A DNA stretch of 64,000 nt from Erythroxylum novogranatense (GCA_029891385.1 CM057229.1:3101001-3165000), one strand, 5' to 3'. Shown: positions 47,810-60,888, counted from the first letter of the stretch. Notes: a model not told the origin generated them from the letters alone. A program made the numbers and translations.

Positions 47810-48849
47810 TCGAACAGACCGATATGAGATCTCCTACTCAAAGCATCTGCCACCACATTAGCCTTCCATGGATGATACTCAATCGTGCAGTCATAGTCCT
47901 TAAGCAACTCTATCCATCTCCTCTGTCTCAGATTCAAGTCTCGCTGACTCAGCAAATACCTCAAGCTCTTATGATCAGTGAAGATCTGGAACGTCTCACC
48001 ATACAAATAATGTCTCCAGATCTTCAGGGCTAAAACCACTGCTGCTAACTCCAAATCATGCACGGGATAATTCACCTCATGGGACCTCAACAGTCTCGAG
48101 GCATAAGCTATTGCTCTCCCATGTTGCATCAGAAAACTACCCAGTCCCTGCTGTGAAGCATCACAGGATACCGCAAAACCTCCAGATCCTGATGGAAAAG
48201 CTAACACTGGTGCCGTAGTCAACCGATGTTTCAGCTCCTCAAAACTCCTCTGACACTCATCATTCCATCTGAAAGCCACCTTCTTCCTCAGAAGTTTTGT
48301 CAGAGAGGTTGAGATCACTGAAAACCCCTCGACAAACCTCCGGTAATAACCTGCTAATCCGAGGAAACTTCGCACCTTAGACACATTCCTCGGGATCTCC
48401 CAACTCTTCACTGCCTCAATTTTGTGAGGATCCACCTGGATACCCTCACCAGACACAATGTGGCCAAAGAACACCACCTCATCCAACCAAAATTCACACT
48501 TGCTGAATTTGGCATACAACTGTCTCTCTCTCATGATCTGCAAAACTGTCCTCAGATGCTCCACATGCTCCTGTCTACTCCTCGAATACACCAAAATATT
48601 ATCAATAAATACTATTACAAACTGATCCAGGTAGGGCTGAAAGACTTTATTCATCAAAGCCATGAAGGCTGCCGGGGCATTAGACAACCCGAATGGCATC
48701 ACCAAGAACTCGAAATGCCCATACCTGCTCCTGAAAGCACTCTTAGGCACATCGGCCTCTGCTATCCTCAACTGATAATATCCGAATCTCAAATCTAACT
48801 TAGTAAATACCTGAGCCCCCTGCAACTGATCAAACAGATCATCGATCAT
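47806..48849 (-). pseudogene. B copy 2 RT core and RNase H, catalytic Asp to Asn
   Basis: 347-codon frame. RT motif [12 protein letters not shown] (residues 18-28), [16 protein letters not shown], then FIDN at 81-84 in place of FIDD: the second catalytic Asp is Asn. RNase H follows ([53 protein letters not shown]). Although the frame is long, the RT should be inactive. Copy 3 has the same change. Confidence 0.9.
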
Positions 48850-49193
48850 CGATCCTAGGCAGTGGATATTTTTTCTTGACTGTAACCCGATTCAGCTACC
48901 TATAATCGATGCACAACCTCAAATTCCCATCCTTCTTTTTCACAAACAATACTGGGGCTCCTCAGGGCGAAACACTAGGCCTGATAAACCCCTTATCATA
49001 CAACTGCTGCAGCTAAGCCTTAAGCTCCCTCAGCTCCACCAGTGCCATCCTATATGGAGGTATGGATATAGGAGCGGTGCCTGGAACGAGGTCAATCGCG
49101 AACTCCGTGTCCCGATCTGGCGACAAACCCGATAACTCATCGAGAAACACATATGGAAATTCCCTAATCACGGGAACATCCTGCAACCTCTGC
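48850..49193 (-). pseudogene. B copy 2 RT N-terminal part, cut by F
   Basis: Encodes the RT fingers and linker in broken frames ([19 protein letters not shown] region near 48900-48960; [18 protein letters not shown] at 49013-49100; [12 protein letters not shown] near 49150). Interrupted at 49189-49193 (tctgc) by LTR F and resumed at 51795. Confidence 0.8.
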
Positions 49194-51794
49194 TGTAACA
49201 TTCCGTCACCGATGGGATGGATACAGTTCATTGCATTCGTATTTGGCATGTGCATGCATTTTAGAATTTGTGTATAATTGGCAATGATTTTATTGGCATT
49301 CGTACGTATATACCTGTATGACATATCCCGATTTGATTTGGATAATTTGAATTTGGAGATGATTAGGACATGTGTAATAATTAGGTCAAAATAGGCTCGA
49401 GGATTGAATTTGAGTTAGAAATGAAAGTTAGGAGGTTGAATTATGAAATTGGAGTATATGATAATAAGTTTTCTATTTTTGAGGATTTATAGGAATTTTT
49501 CTGGAATTTTCGGAGCAATAAGTTCGGACCGAAAAATTGATCAATGACTGGTTATTTGAATGTCCGGTTTCGAAATTGATTATCCAATGGCACGGACAGA
49601 TTAGAAATTTGATTTGAGGAATTAGGGTTTAGCCATTGGAATTCGGGAGAAATTGGAATTTGAAATTGGTTTGAGGTTGTTCGGATTTGGACTTGTGGCA
49701 AATGAATTTGCCAAACAAGCCTTAGTAATCCTTTAATATAAAAGCCCTATTCTTTGAATTTTCCTTCCACGATTTTCTCTCCTCTTTGAAAGAGCTTTAG
49801 CCTTTGATTCTTCTTTCTTCATCGTGGATCTTCCTTGTGATTCCTTCTTGCCATTTGTCCCTTCCTTTTCCTTGAATTGATTTGTTGCTGTGGAGTGAGT
49901 AAAGAAGAGATGAAAATGGGTTTTGTTTGGGTGATAGCCGTGGGTGTCGATGAGCTTGGATTTGAGTGATCTTTGAAGATTTGAGATTATTAATCAAGTA
50001 AGTTACCTCTACCTTGCTTTATATAGTTTGATTGGTTGGTTTATAGAGTTATTTGGATGATTTAATTTGAATACTTGAGGATTTGGTATGTAGGGTTTCC
50101 GATTAGGTATTTTCGTTAGTTTTAGGGTTGAAATTTGAGAATAATGGTTGTTTGATGAAATAGAAGCTAAAGATTAGTTGTATGATGTGTATGGAATTAT
50201 TTAGGAGTGGTTTGTAAGGAGAAAATCTGGATTTGGAGTTGATATCAGTCGAAAATCTGGAAATTTCTGGGTTTTCTGGGCGTGTCCGTGGTTGCACGCT
50301 TGCATGAAAGTAGTAAATCCTCCGCGACGCTGAGGAGGAAGGCGACGTCGTCGGCCGCATGATTTAAGGGCGCACGGTTTGCTACTGACAAGGCGTGTAT
50401 ACGCCATGCGAAGGTGAAATGAAGGAGAGTCGCATGCATGAGGAATGTTGTTCTTCCGAAAATGAAATTGAGGTTTTAAATAATGGGATCTAGGAATTTG
50501 ATGGTTCAATTAATTATGGATTAAATTTAATTTGGAGATTATGAATTCGGGAATTAGAATTTGAGATTGGGAAATTCAGAATTGTGTCGAAATGTCATAA
50601 CACGATAGTACGTACATCATTCGATTCAGATGCATCATTGAACATTGAAATTGATACAATTAGTAATGTTATTTATATTTTGATTGTTATAGCGGCTCAA
50701 GTGGATCGTCGATCGTCCGACGTAGGCGAGACTTCCCAGAAGAGTTCTAAGTTCTGAGGTGAGTAACCTAGTTGGTTTCTTAACCTATATGTGTTTAATT
50801 CTATGCAAATATGCCATGAGGAGTTAAGGATGGATTGTATGTATTTGTTTTGATTGATTTGGACCACAGTGTCCAAATATTTGGGTTCATGATATAGAAG
50901 TGTTAATCGTGTATAATTGTTCATAATTGGTTTCAAATGGTGAGAATTAGGTATATGAAGTTTTAGTACGATGCATGTATTGAAATTGGACATGTGCATA
51001 CATGCATAACAAGATGATCAGATAAAGGCAACAGGATCGGTGTAGCCATCAGATCCGAGCTTTAAGCTCAACGCATGTGGCTTCGTGCTCAACGATTTTC
51101 GAGCTTTATGCTCAACGCCTTAGGCTTTTGAGCCCAATGTTTTCAAAGCCAATGGCTTAACGATATGAGCTCAAAGCACGGTCACAACAACGAAAGAAAA
51201 TGAAAGAGTCACATGCACATTACATATATGAATGTTCCAAATGTGAATTGTGTGAAAGGCTTATTGCCTTATAAATGTGAAATTGACTGCATGTGATTTC
51301 TGTCTGTGATATATGTACGATATAGCGTGAATTGTTTGTCTATGCATGAGTTGGGTGGACCATCGATGATGGTTTCTCACTGAGTTCGCAAACTCACCCC
51401 AACAAAGGCATCTATTTTCAGTCGTTAGAGTGACTTCTAGCTCCGATCAATGAGACTTTTCTTCTTTGTGTGTGCCAAGAAGAGGAGCATGGCCCATGTG
51501 TCCGTCACCGGGATCTTTTGGGGTATTTTGTGGATGACTTATCTAGGAGTTGTGTTAGTTCTTTTGGACTTATACAGTTGTAAATATGACCGGATGTTGT
51601 ATTCGTGGTTTTATGCAATGAGTGAGAAGGATCTTTGGTTTTAAAAATTTAGTGAATTATCATTACTACTTTCTTATATTGATGCCATGAGGTGTATAGA
51701 AATGATCGAATTGTAGTGCACCCTCGTCGTAGGTTATGCATCGCTACGACCTACTGGCGCCCCGGTGTATACTCTACGGTGAGGGGGCACTACA
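49194..51794 (+). mobile_element. Solo LTR F in B pol
   Basis: 2601 bp, tgtaacattccg...gggcactaca, flanked by the exact TSD tctgc (49189-49193, 51795-51799). No internal domain. Plus-strand orientation, opposite to B. Motif order matches B: TATA tataaaag 49737-49744, donor-like caa|gtaagt at 49998, CG island about 50280-50430, splice-bounded block 50693-50758, hairpin array 51056-51180, double hairpin about 51354-51405, terminal palindrome 51713-51793. A related but distinct family. Confidence 0.9.
50693..50758 (+). other. Splice-bounded 66-bp block in LTR F
   Basis: Acceptor-like ttttgattgttatag, block cggctcaagtgg...gttctgag, donor-like gtgagtaacctag. Together with gtaagt at 49998 this predicts a ~0.7-kb first intron. 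Block and borders match B closely. Confidence 0.4.
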
Positions 51795-51799
51795 TCTGC

Positions 51800-52332
51800 T
51801 CAACTCAGAAATCTACCACATGAGTCAAATAAGCCTCACAACCTTCCTGCATCAACCTCAAGGCACTCAGAAAGTAAATCATCCTGGCTGGCACTGCCTG
51901 ACTAACACCTCGAAAAACTGCTCTAGCGTGACCAGGAGACGCCAACACGACCTCCTTGGTATAACAGTCCATAATAGCTCTATGGGCAGTGAGCTAGTCC
52001 ATCCCCAGAATCACATCTATCTCTCTTAGAGGCAACACTATCAGGTCTGTACTCAGTACTGCTTGATCTATCTGGATCGAGCATCCCTTGCAGACCTCTC
52101 CCAAAGCAGTAGTACTACCTAGAGGTGTACTCACCTCTAGCCCATACTGCAACATCTCCCTATCTCCATGCAATCTACATGCCACTTGCGGTGCAATAAA
52201 AGAATGCGTGGAACCTGGATCTATCAATGCATAAACCTCAAAGCCGGAAATCAAAAGCATACCAGCAACAACATCTGGAGAATCCTGGGCCTCCTGCCTA
52301 GTCATGGCGTAGAGACGGCACAGGGACTGCAA
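51800..52332 (-). pseudogene. B copy 2 protease region
   Basis: Frame 51994-52332 (112 codons): ALIDPGSTHSFIAPQVACRL with the catalytic Asp present in a D-P-G-S variant of the usual D-T/S-G-S, then LIVLPLREIDVILGMD. The C-terminal half toward 51800 is in broken frames. Confidence 0.8.
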
Positions 52333-53450
52333 TGGCTACCACGACTCTCGGTCCCCACAAAAGAATCTCCAGCTCACCCGGGCTCGCCGCCCCCTGAATC
52401 CAGTCCACCATCACTGACTCACAGACCGTCAACTACTACCAGCTCTCCCACTCACAGCAGACTGAACTCCCAAAGTCAAAGGGCAATTCCTAATCATATG
52501 ATCCATGGAGCCGCATGCCAGACAGGCTCCAGTCACTCTCCAGCACTCTCCACTGTGCCTCTTATCACAATGTACACAAATAGGCGACTGCCCAAATCCT
52601 CTGCCACTACCACTGCCAGACTGCCCAAATCTCCCCCTCTGAACAAAACCAGACTATCTGGATCCTCCTGAAGATATGAAAATCCTGCTCTGGCGCCTGT
52701 TAACACTCCTACCAGAGCTACCCTGACTGTCACTCGATCTCTTACTCCTGGATCCTAGACCAGTCTCTGTATGACTCTGCCTCAGAAGCTGCTCAATCCG
52801 CATTGCAGCAGCTCTCAACTCGATAAAGGTGCCCATATCAGACCGGGCTAACCTGGTACGGATCTCCAAATTAAGCTCTCCCTCAAATCTTCGACACCTA
52901 TCGGCCTCTGTAGCAATCAGAACCGAAGCATACCCCATCAACTCATTGAACCGCACCTCATATTCTGCCACTGACATCTGACCCTATCTTAACTCTAGAA
53001 ACTCCTGCATCTTCATCTCCAAATAGACCTTGGGCATATAATTATCCCGAAAGGCTCTCAAGAAATCCTCCCAAGTCAGAATATAGGTCCGTGGTACCGC
53101 CGGACAGTCTTCCACCATCGATATCTTTGGACCTCAAGCAGAAACCGCATAATCAAACCTCTCCTCAGCATCACAATCCATCTGGTCGAGGACTCGCTCG
53201 GTCCTCTCCAGCCAACCCTCCGCCTCAACAGGGTCTGTAATGCCATAAAAGTCAATAGCTCCCTGCTTGCGCAATCGATCATACCTCCTCTCCCGTATCA
53301 CGGGAACTATAGGAGGTTGCTCCGTATAACGAGGCACTGAAAACTCCCTACTAGCTCCGATTGATCCATGGTCAGTCGGAGCATCTACCTGATCACCAAG
53401 GACAAATGACCTATAACAAGACCATAATTTTAATCAATTTATGCTTCTCT
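52333..53450 (-). pseudogene. B copy 2 gag
   Basis: Two zinc-knuckle-like motifs near 52490-52600: CVHCDKRHSGEC and the complete CX2CX4HX4C CLACGSMDHMIRNC. Then 52654-52977 (SVAEYEVRFNELMGYASVLI, a gag segment) and 53076-53337 (RKQGAIDFYGITDPVEAEGW). Frameshifts around 52330-52450 and 53090-53140 coincide with small deletions relative to copy 1. Confidence 0.8.
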
Positions 53451-53499
53451 TATTGAAATTCAAGCCTAAAATATACTATGCCCAAAAGATGCCAAACCA

Positions 53500-53512
53500 T
53501 GCTCTGATACCA
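53500..53512 (-). other. Primer binding site of B copy 2
   Basis: tggtatcagagca on the minus strand, initiator-Met tRNA type, next to LTR B3. Confidence 0.9.
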
Positions 53513-53517
53513 CCTAA

Positions 53518-56238
53518 TGTAGCGCCCCCTTACCGTAGGGTATGCACCGAGATGCCCGTAGGTCGTTCCGATACATAACCCACGATGAGGGTGCACTACG
53601 AACGATCAATTCTATAAACCTCATGGCATTAATATTAAAACCAAAATACTTTCATTTCATAACCTCAAATCAGCACTTACAAGAATAACAGTTTACACAT
53701 ATATCTTCAAAAAGGAACAGAAATGAAAGCCTAAGCTAGGTCATTCTCAAAATCGAACCCAGCTGACCGACCTGTGAGCCATGCTTCCCGAGCCAACACG
53801 CTCACACTGTGGAAAAGTCAAACCCTGGAGCTAGGAGTCTACTATCACTGTCCTGAAAAATAATTGCAATGTTGGGTGAGTTTGCGAACTCAACGAGAAA
53901 CCATCATCGATGGTCCACCCAACTCATGCATATACACGTAATTTACGGAAATAGCATATATTAGCACTTTCAGAAAATCATAGACATTCAATTTCACATT
54001 TATAAGGCGTTTCTCCTTTTATACGATTCACATTTGATCATTTCATATGAAAAATGCATATGTGACACTTTCCGGTTATTACGTTGTTGTGTCCGCTACC
54101 AAACCATTTACGCTGAGCGCTGGCTCAATTTCGCTGGGCTTGAAGCCTTGGTACATCGAGCTCGTGACTTAAAATCTTTGGGCTCTAGGCCTCGGCGCGC
54201 TGAGCTTCAAGCTCAAAATATCGGGTCGCATCGGCCACAATCGCCAATTATCTGATCATGCCTTTATGCATGAATGCACATGTTCAATTCACAATAATTG
54301 TGTCACAACCTATCACATTATGTCCAATTTCGAATTAAACCAATCAATTTCAATTTTATGCACAATTAACACTTCTATAACAATTCCAAATATTTCGGAC
54401 ACCTGTGGTCCGAAATCAATCAAAGGCAAACATATAGATCCATCCTTACTCCACATGGCATAGGTGCATAAAATGTAACACGTACAGGTTGAGAAACCAA
54501 CTAGATTACTCACCTCAAAACTTTCGAGCTACTGCCGGGAAGTCTTAGCTATGTCAGACGATCGACGCTCCACTTGAGCCTCTAAACAATCAGAATAATT
54601 CAACATTACTAATTAAACAATTTCTAATATTTAATAATTGCATATGTAGCGAATGCGATTGGTGCAATACATATTATGACATTCCCGATCCTATTCCCGA
54701 ATCTTCCAATTCAAATCTCTTTTCCTCTACATAATAGCAATTCCTAATACCATATTTCAATTGACTAAAAACCACTCCAATTGAAAAATCACATTCACTA
54801 ATTAATCGCCATCTGATTTCAAGAATTATAGAATTAAATTCCAAGTTTCCCTCATACCAATTCACAATTCTTAGTCTCTAAAGTTAAATTAATCCATAGC
54901 CAAACTTATAAGAAATTTGAACCTCAAAGAAAACACTTCATTTTAGGACATTTAGGGGTCCTCGCCGGGGCGTCTCCACAGGTTCGTCGTGACGTCTCCA
55001 CAGTGGGTCGTCGCGACGTATAAGTTTACTCGTCTCGACGTCCAGCTCACCGCTCGTCGCGACGTCTAGCTTGTTGCGGCGAACGCTCGTCGCGACGTCT
55101 AATTATTTTCACGTTGCGACGTACGAGCTGTGGTTCGGCTTCTCCGATTCTCCTTTTTCAATTCTCTCTCTAAAATTACATCCATAACTCAACTTTTATC
55201 TTTACAAACACTCCTAAACAACTCCATATACTAAGCACAACTTATTTGTAACCTTAATTCCATCAAAAATCAATTATTATTCAAACACCCAAATCAAATC
55301 AAGAAAATTCATCATCCGAAACTCAACCATCTTTCATTCATCAAATACTCTAATCAACCCTCAATATATACCAATTAATCCATAAATCAAACTATCTAAA
55401 GCAAGAAGGGAAGAGAACTTACTTGAAGAAATCTCCAAATCTTCAAAATCACTCCAACCCTAAATCAAGCAACACCCACAGTTTCACCAAATCCCACACC
55501 CATGATCAACTTCTCTAATACCAAGCTTAGGGAATAGAGTAAAGGTGGAGAAGGAAACATTTTAGCAAGAAGAATCAAGAAGAAAGTGAGCAAAGAGGAG
55601 ATCACGAAGAAGAAGAGAAAACCAGCAGGGAGAGAGTATCATGGAAGGAAATTCAAAAGGTAAGAGGTTTTATACGAGGATTTTAAAGCTAAGGGCATGT
55701 TTGGCAATTCATTTGCCACATGCCCAAATCTTAGGGTCTAAAAATCCAAATTCTTATTCTAATTTTCTCCTAATTTCGCAATGAATATAAATAATAAATC
55801 CTAAAATCAAGACTCAAAATATTCCATGCCAATTGTCAATCAATTTCGGAACCGAAATCCAATTAATCAGTCATTAAGCCATTTTTTCGGTCCGGACCCA
55901 TTACTCTAAAAATTCTCAAAAAATTCCTATAAATCCTCAAAATTAGGAAACACATAATCCTATACTCAAATTCAAATTTTCAAACCCCTAAATTCAATTT
56001 TCATTCCAATTCTCTAATCAAAACCTAATATGCACAATTATCACCTGATTTTCCAATTTACACAATTAAGTCGGGACATTGTCATACTTGTATGTACATG
56101 CAGATGCTATGCAATATTAATCATTTATCAATAATCTAGAGGCTATAAATGCATGTGCAAATTCAAATTATACATGCACCCAATCCTAATCCATCCGAAT
56201 TACCAATATGCCCTTCACATCAGTAACGGGATGTTACA
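53518..56238 (-). repeat. LTR B3 (shared by B copies 2 and 3)
   Basis: 2721 bp, TG...CA, PBS on the left and PPT of copy 3 on the right. TATA 55677-55684, donor-like 55417-55422, extended CG island about 54958-55135 with extra cgtcgcgacg units, block 54514-54581, hairpin array 54100-54225 (with several small deletions), palindrome 53519-53599. Confidence 0.9.
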
Positions 56239-56239
56239 A

Positions 56240-56986
56240 TTATCCCTTCCTAATAAAAATTTCGTCCCGAATTTTCTTACCTGACTGATCGAACAAGTGA
56301 GGGTACTGCCTCCTCATGTGCTCCTCAGTCTCCCAAGTCGCCTCCTCAGTGGAGTGGTTCTTCCAAAGGACTTTCACCAATGGAATCACCCTGCTCCTCA
56401 ACTGCTTGACCCGCGATCCTATAATCCGCACCGGCTCCTCGACATAACTCAAATCATTGGCTACCTCGATCTCCTGAGCCGGGATCACATGCGTCAGATC
56501 TGATCAATATCTCCGGAGCATGCTCACATAAAAAACGTCATGCAACTGAGACATCTCGCTCGGCAACTCTAATCTATAGGCCAATGGTCCTATCCTCTCG
56601 AGGATCTCATAAGGACCAATATACCGAAGACTCAACTTGCCCTTCCGGCCAAACCTCAGAACTCCTCTCCAAGGTGACACTCGGAGGAAAATCCTATCTC
56701 CTACATCATACTCCATCTCTCTCCGATGCTGATCCACATAACTTTTCTGTTTATCCTGAGCCGCCTTGATGTAACTCCGAATCAACTTTACCTTATCCAC
56801 AGTGTCCTGAATCAGCTCGGGACCCTCTAACATCCTCATACCCTCATCATCCCAATAAAGAGGCGATCTACACTGTCTTCCATATAACGCCTCATACGTG
56901 GCCATCCCAATACTACTCTGGTATTGGTTATTATAAGCAAACTCCACCAGAGCCAAATACTGATCCCATGCACCTCGGAACTCCAA
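56240..56986 (-). pseudogene. B copy 3 integrase C-terminus and chromodomain
   Basis: 56504-56986 (160 codons): [24 protein letters not shown] module SLRYIGPYEILERIGPLAY. 56240-56488 (82 codons): chromodomain VKQLRSRVIPLVKVLWKNH, EEATWETEEH, ending RKG at TAA before the PPT. A stop between them (ctgatcaatat at 56500) splits the domain at the same place as in copies 2 and 4. Confidence 0.85.
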
Positions 56987-56995
56987 TACACAGTC

Positions 56996-57791
56996 TCACA
57001 ACATATCCTCAATAGTCTTAATCGTCCTCTCACTCTGCCCATCTGTTTGAGGATGAAATGTTGTACTGAAGTTCAACCGAGTACCCAAAGCCGAGTGCAA
57101 ACTCCTCCAGAACCTCGAAGTAAACCTGGGTTCCCTGTCTGATACTATAGACACCGAAACCTCATACAGTCTCACTATCTCTGCCACATACTTCTGGGCC
57201 AACTGATCAAGAGTATTGCTCTCCTCATCGCAAGAAGTGAGCCGATGAATAACCGTCCACTATGACCCAGATCGCATCATGCTGCCTCGGCGTCCTAGGC
57301 AACCCCATAATGAAATCCATCAAAATTGACTCCCATTTTCACTCCGGATTGGGCAACGAATGCAACTTACCCATCGGAGCTCGGTGCTCACTTTAACTCG
57401 CCGGGCACGCCGACACCGAGAAATAAACTCGCCACCGCCTCTTCATGCCCGCCACCGTAATGCAACTTAAGAGTGCGATACATCTTGGTAGTACCAGGAT
57501 GCATAGCATAGGCGACCAAATGCGCCTCCTCCAAAATCTCGCGCCTCAGATCGCCCACATCAGGAACACATAATCTCTTACCCATCCCAGAGTACCATCT
57601 CTCAACTCAAAATCAGAAGTCAATCCAGATCTTACTCTATCCATCAATCTCACCAACACAGGATCCTGGTCCTGAACTCTCCTGATCCTGTCATGCAACA
57701 TCGGCCTAAGCCTCAAACTAGCAATCAGACCTCCATCCTGAGCCAAATCCATCTGCACATTCAGAGCTCTCAACTGAATCAAGCTAGGCAA
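56996..57791 (-). pseudogene. B copy 3 integrase zinc finger and core
   Basis: Core 56996-57202 has [14 protein letters not shown] (second catalytic Asp kept, neighbour DP changed to EP) and DGQSERT. The segment 57210-57450 has many small deletions against copies 1 and 2 and no long frame. 57388-57791 retains the finger region (EEAHLVAYAMHPGTTKMY). Confidence 0.8.
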
Positions 57792-57800
57792 TCTCTCAAT

Positions 57801-58853
57801 CTAAATATAAGCTGCACTGATATGAGATCTCCTACTCAAAGCATCTTCCACCACATTAGCCTTCCATGGATGATACTCAATCATGCAGTCATAGTCCTTA
57901 ACCAACTCTATCCATCTCCTCTGTCTCAGATTCAACTCTCGCTGACTCAGCAAATACCTCAAGCTCTTATGATCAGTGAAGATCAGGAACGTCTCACCAT
58001 ACAAATAATGTCTCCAGATCTTCAGGGCAAAAACCACTGCTGCTAACTCCAATTCATGCATGGGATAATTCACCTCATGAGACCTCAACTGTCTCGAGGC
58101 ATAATCTATCGCTCTCCCATGCTGCATTAGAACACTACCCATTCCCTGCTGCGAAGCATCACTGGATACCGCAAAACCTCCAGATCCTGATGGCAAAGCT
58201 AACACTGGTGCCGTAGTCAACCGATGTTTCAGCTCCTCAAAACTCCTCTGAAACTCATCATTCCATCTGAAAGCCACATTCTTCCTCAGAAGTTTTATCA
58301 GAGAGGTTGAGATCACTGAAATCCCCGCGACAAACCTCCGGTAATAACCTGCTAATCCGAGGAAACTTCGCACCTTAGACACATTCCTCGGGATCTCCCA
58401 ACTCCTCACTGCCTCAATTTTGTGAGGATCCACTTGGATACCCTCACCAGACACAATGTGGCCTAAGAACACCACCTCATCTAACCAAAATTCACACTTG
58501 CTGAATTTGGCATACAACTGTCTCTCTCTCATGATCTGCAAAACTGTCCTCAGATGCTCCGCAAGCTCCTGTCTACTCCTCGAATACACCAAAATATTAT
58601 CAATAAATACTATTACAAACTGATCCAGGTAGGGCTGAAAGACTTTATTCATCAAAGCCATGAAGGCTGCCGGGGCATTAGACAACCCGAACGGCATCAC
58701 CAAGAACTCGAAATGCCCATACCTGCTCCTGAAAGCACTCTTAGGCACATCGGCCTCTGCTATCCTCAACTGATAATATCCGAATCTCAAATCTAACTTA
58801 GTAAATACCTGAGCCCCCTGCAACTGATCAAACAGATCATCGATCTTAGGCAA
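57801..58853 (-). pseudogene. B copy 3 RT core and RNase H, catalytic Asp to Asn
   Basis: 350-codon frame: [25 protein letters not shown] with D21, [20 protein letters not shown] at 83-86 (Asn86 replaces the second catalytic Asp), [41 protein letters not shown]. Longest open frame in the window, yet not expected to polymerise. Ends near 57801 in a frameshift before integrase. Confidence 0.9.
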
Positions 58854-59167
58854 GGATATTTTTCGATCAGAACCCGATTCAGCTGCCTATAATCGATGCA
58901 CAACCTCAAATTCCCATCCTTCTTTTTCACAAACAATACTGGGCTCCTGTATGTAAACACTAGGCCCGATAAACCCTTATCATACAACCGCCGGTGAGCC
59001 TTAAGCTCCCTCAGTTCCACCGGTGCCATCCTATATGGAGGTATGGATATAGGAGCGGTACCTGGAACGAGGTCAATCGCGAACTCCGTGTCCCGATCCG
59101 GCAATAAACCCGGTAACTCATCGGGAAACACATCTGGAAATTCCCTGATCACAGGAACATCCTGCAA
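58793..59167 (-). pseudogene. B copy 3 RT N-terminal part
   Basis: 124-codon frame: [58 protein letters not shown]. Small deletions (58855-58870, 58940-59000) shift it out of frame with the RT core; it overlaps the core's frame by 61 bp. Confidence 0.85.
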
Positions 59168-59179
59168 CCTCTGCTCAAC

Positions 59180-59737
59180 TCAGAAATCTACCACATGAGT
59201 CAAATAAGCCTCACAACCTCCCTGCATCAACCTCAAGGCACTCAGAAAGCAAATCATCCTGGCTGGCACTGCCTGACTAACACCTCGAAAAATTGCTCTA
59301 GCGTGACCAGGAGATGCCAAACCGACCTCCTTGGTATAACAGTCCATAATAGCTCTATGGGCAGTGAGCCAGTCCATCCCCATAATCACATCTATCTCTC
59401 TCAGAGGCAACACTATCAGGTCTGCACTCAGCACTGCTTGATCTATCTGGATCGAGCATCTCTTGCAGACCTCTCCCAAAGCAGTAGTACTACATAGAGG
59501 TGTACTCACCTCTAGCCCATACTGCAACATCTCCCTATCCCCATGCAATCTACATGCCACATGCGGTGCAATAAAAGAATGCGTGGAACCTGGATCTATC
59601 AATGCATAAACCTCAAGGTCGGAAATCAAAAGCATGCCAGCAATAACATCTGGAGAATCCTGGGCCTCCTGCCTAGTCATGGCGTAGACTCGAGCACAGG
59701 GCTGACCGGCCGGCCACCACGACTCTCGGCCCCACAA
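59180..59737 (-). pseudogene. B copy 3 aspartic protease
   Basis: 185-codon frame, the most complete protease here: ALIDPGSTHSFIAPHVACRL (D-P-G-S active site, residues ~51-70), LIVLPLREIDVIMGMDWLTA and MQGGCEAYLTHVVDF leading to RT. It ends at a stop before the RT linker. Confidence 0.85.
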
Positions 59738-59749
59738 AGAATCTCCAGC

Positions 59750-60800
59750 TCACCGGGCTCGCCCGCCCCAATCCAGTCCACCATCACGATCACAGACCGT
59801 CAACTACTACCAGCTCTCCCACTCGCAGCAGACTGAACTCCCAAAGTCAAAGGGCAATTCCTAATCATATGATCCATGGAGCCGTATGCCAGACAGGCTC
59901 CTGTCACTCTCCATCACTCTCCACTGTGCCTCTTATCACAATGTACACAAATAGGCGACTGCCCTAATCCTCTGCCACTACCACTGCCAGACTGCCCAAA
60001 TCTCCCCCTCTGAACAAAACCAGACTGTCTGGATCCTCCTGAAGATATGAAAATCCTGCTCTGGCACCTGCTAACACTCCTACCAGAGCTACCCTGACTG
60101 TCACTCGATCTTTTACTCCTGGATCCTGCATCAGCCTCACCGACTCGCCTCGGTTACTCAATCCGCATTGCAGCAGCTCTCAACTCGATAAAGGTGCCCA
60201 TATCAGACCGGGCTAACCTGGTACGGATCTCCAGATTAAGCCCTCCCTCAAATCTCCGGAACCTATCGGCCTCTGTAGCAATCAGAACCGAAGCATACCC
60301 CATCAACTCATTGAACCGCACCTCATATTCTGCCACTAACATCTGACCCTATCTCAACTCCAGAAACTCCTGCATCTTCACCTCCAAATAGACCTTGGGC
60401 ATATAATTATCTCGAAAGGCTCTCAAGAAATTCTCCCAAGTCAGAATATAGGGTCTGGTGGTACTGCCCGGGACAGTCTTCCACCACTGATATGATGGAC
60501 CCTGAAGCAGAGAAACCGCATAATCAAACCTCTCCTCAGCATCACAATCCATCTGGTCGAGGACTCGCTCGGTCCTCTCCAGCCAACCCTCCGCCTCAGT
60601 AGGGTCTGTACTGCCATAAAAGTCAACAGCTCCCTACTTGCGCAATCGATCATACCTTCTCTCCCATCTCACGGGAACTATAGGAGGTTGCTCCTCATAA
60701 CGAGGCACTGAAAACTCCCTACTAGCTCCGACTGATCCATGGTCAGTCGGTTGATCTACCTGATCACCAAGGACGGATGACCTATAACAAAACCATAATT
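59750..60800 (-). pseudogene. B copy 3 gag
   Basis: Pieces: 60349-60552 (DCDAEERFDYAVSLLQGPSY, LTWENFLRAF), 60154-60342 (VAEYEVRFNELMGYASVLI) and a C-terminal part with the knuckle region near 59860-59960. A TAG-type stop separates the first two. 59690-59800 is heavily compressed by small deletions against copy 1. Confidence 0.8.
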
Positions 60801-60870
60801 TCAATTAATTTATGCTTTTCTTACTAAAATTCAAGCCTAAAATATACTATGCCCAAAAGATGCCAAACCA

Positions 60871-60883
60871 TGCTCTGATACCA
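60871..60883 (-). other. Primer binding site of B copy 3
   Basis: tggtatcagagca on the minus strand next to LTR B4. Confidence 0.9.
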
Positions 60884-60888
60884 CCTAA

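Noticed and set aside
16380..53517. Reading LTR B2 and LTR B3 as the two ends of a single giant 37-kb element
   Set aside because: The TSDs gctcc and tctgc show that most of the interval is later insertions; the B portion alone equals one ordinary internal domain.
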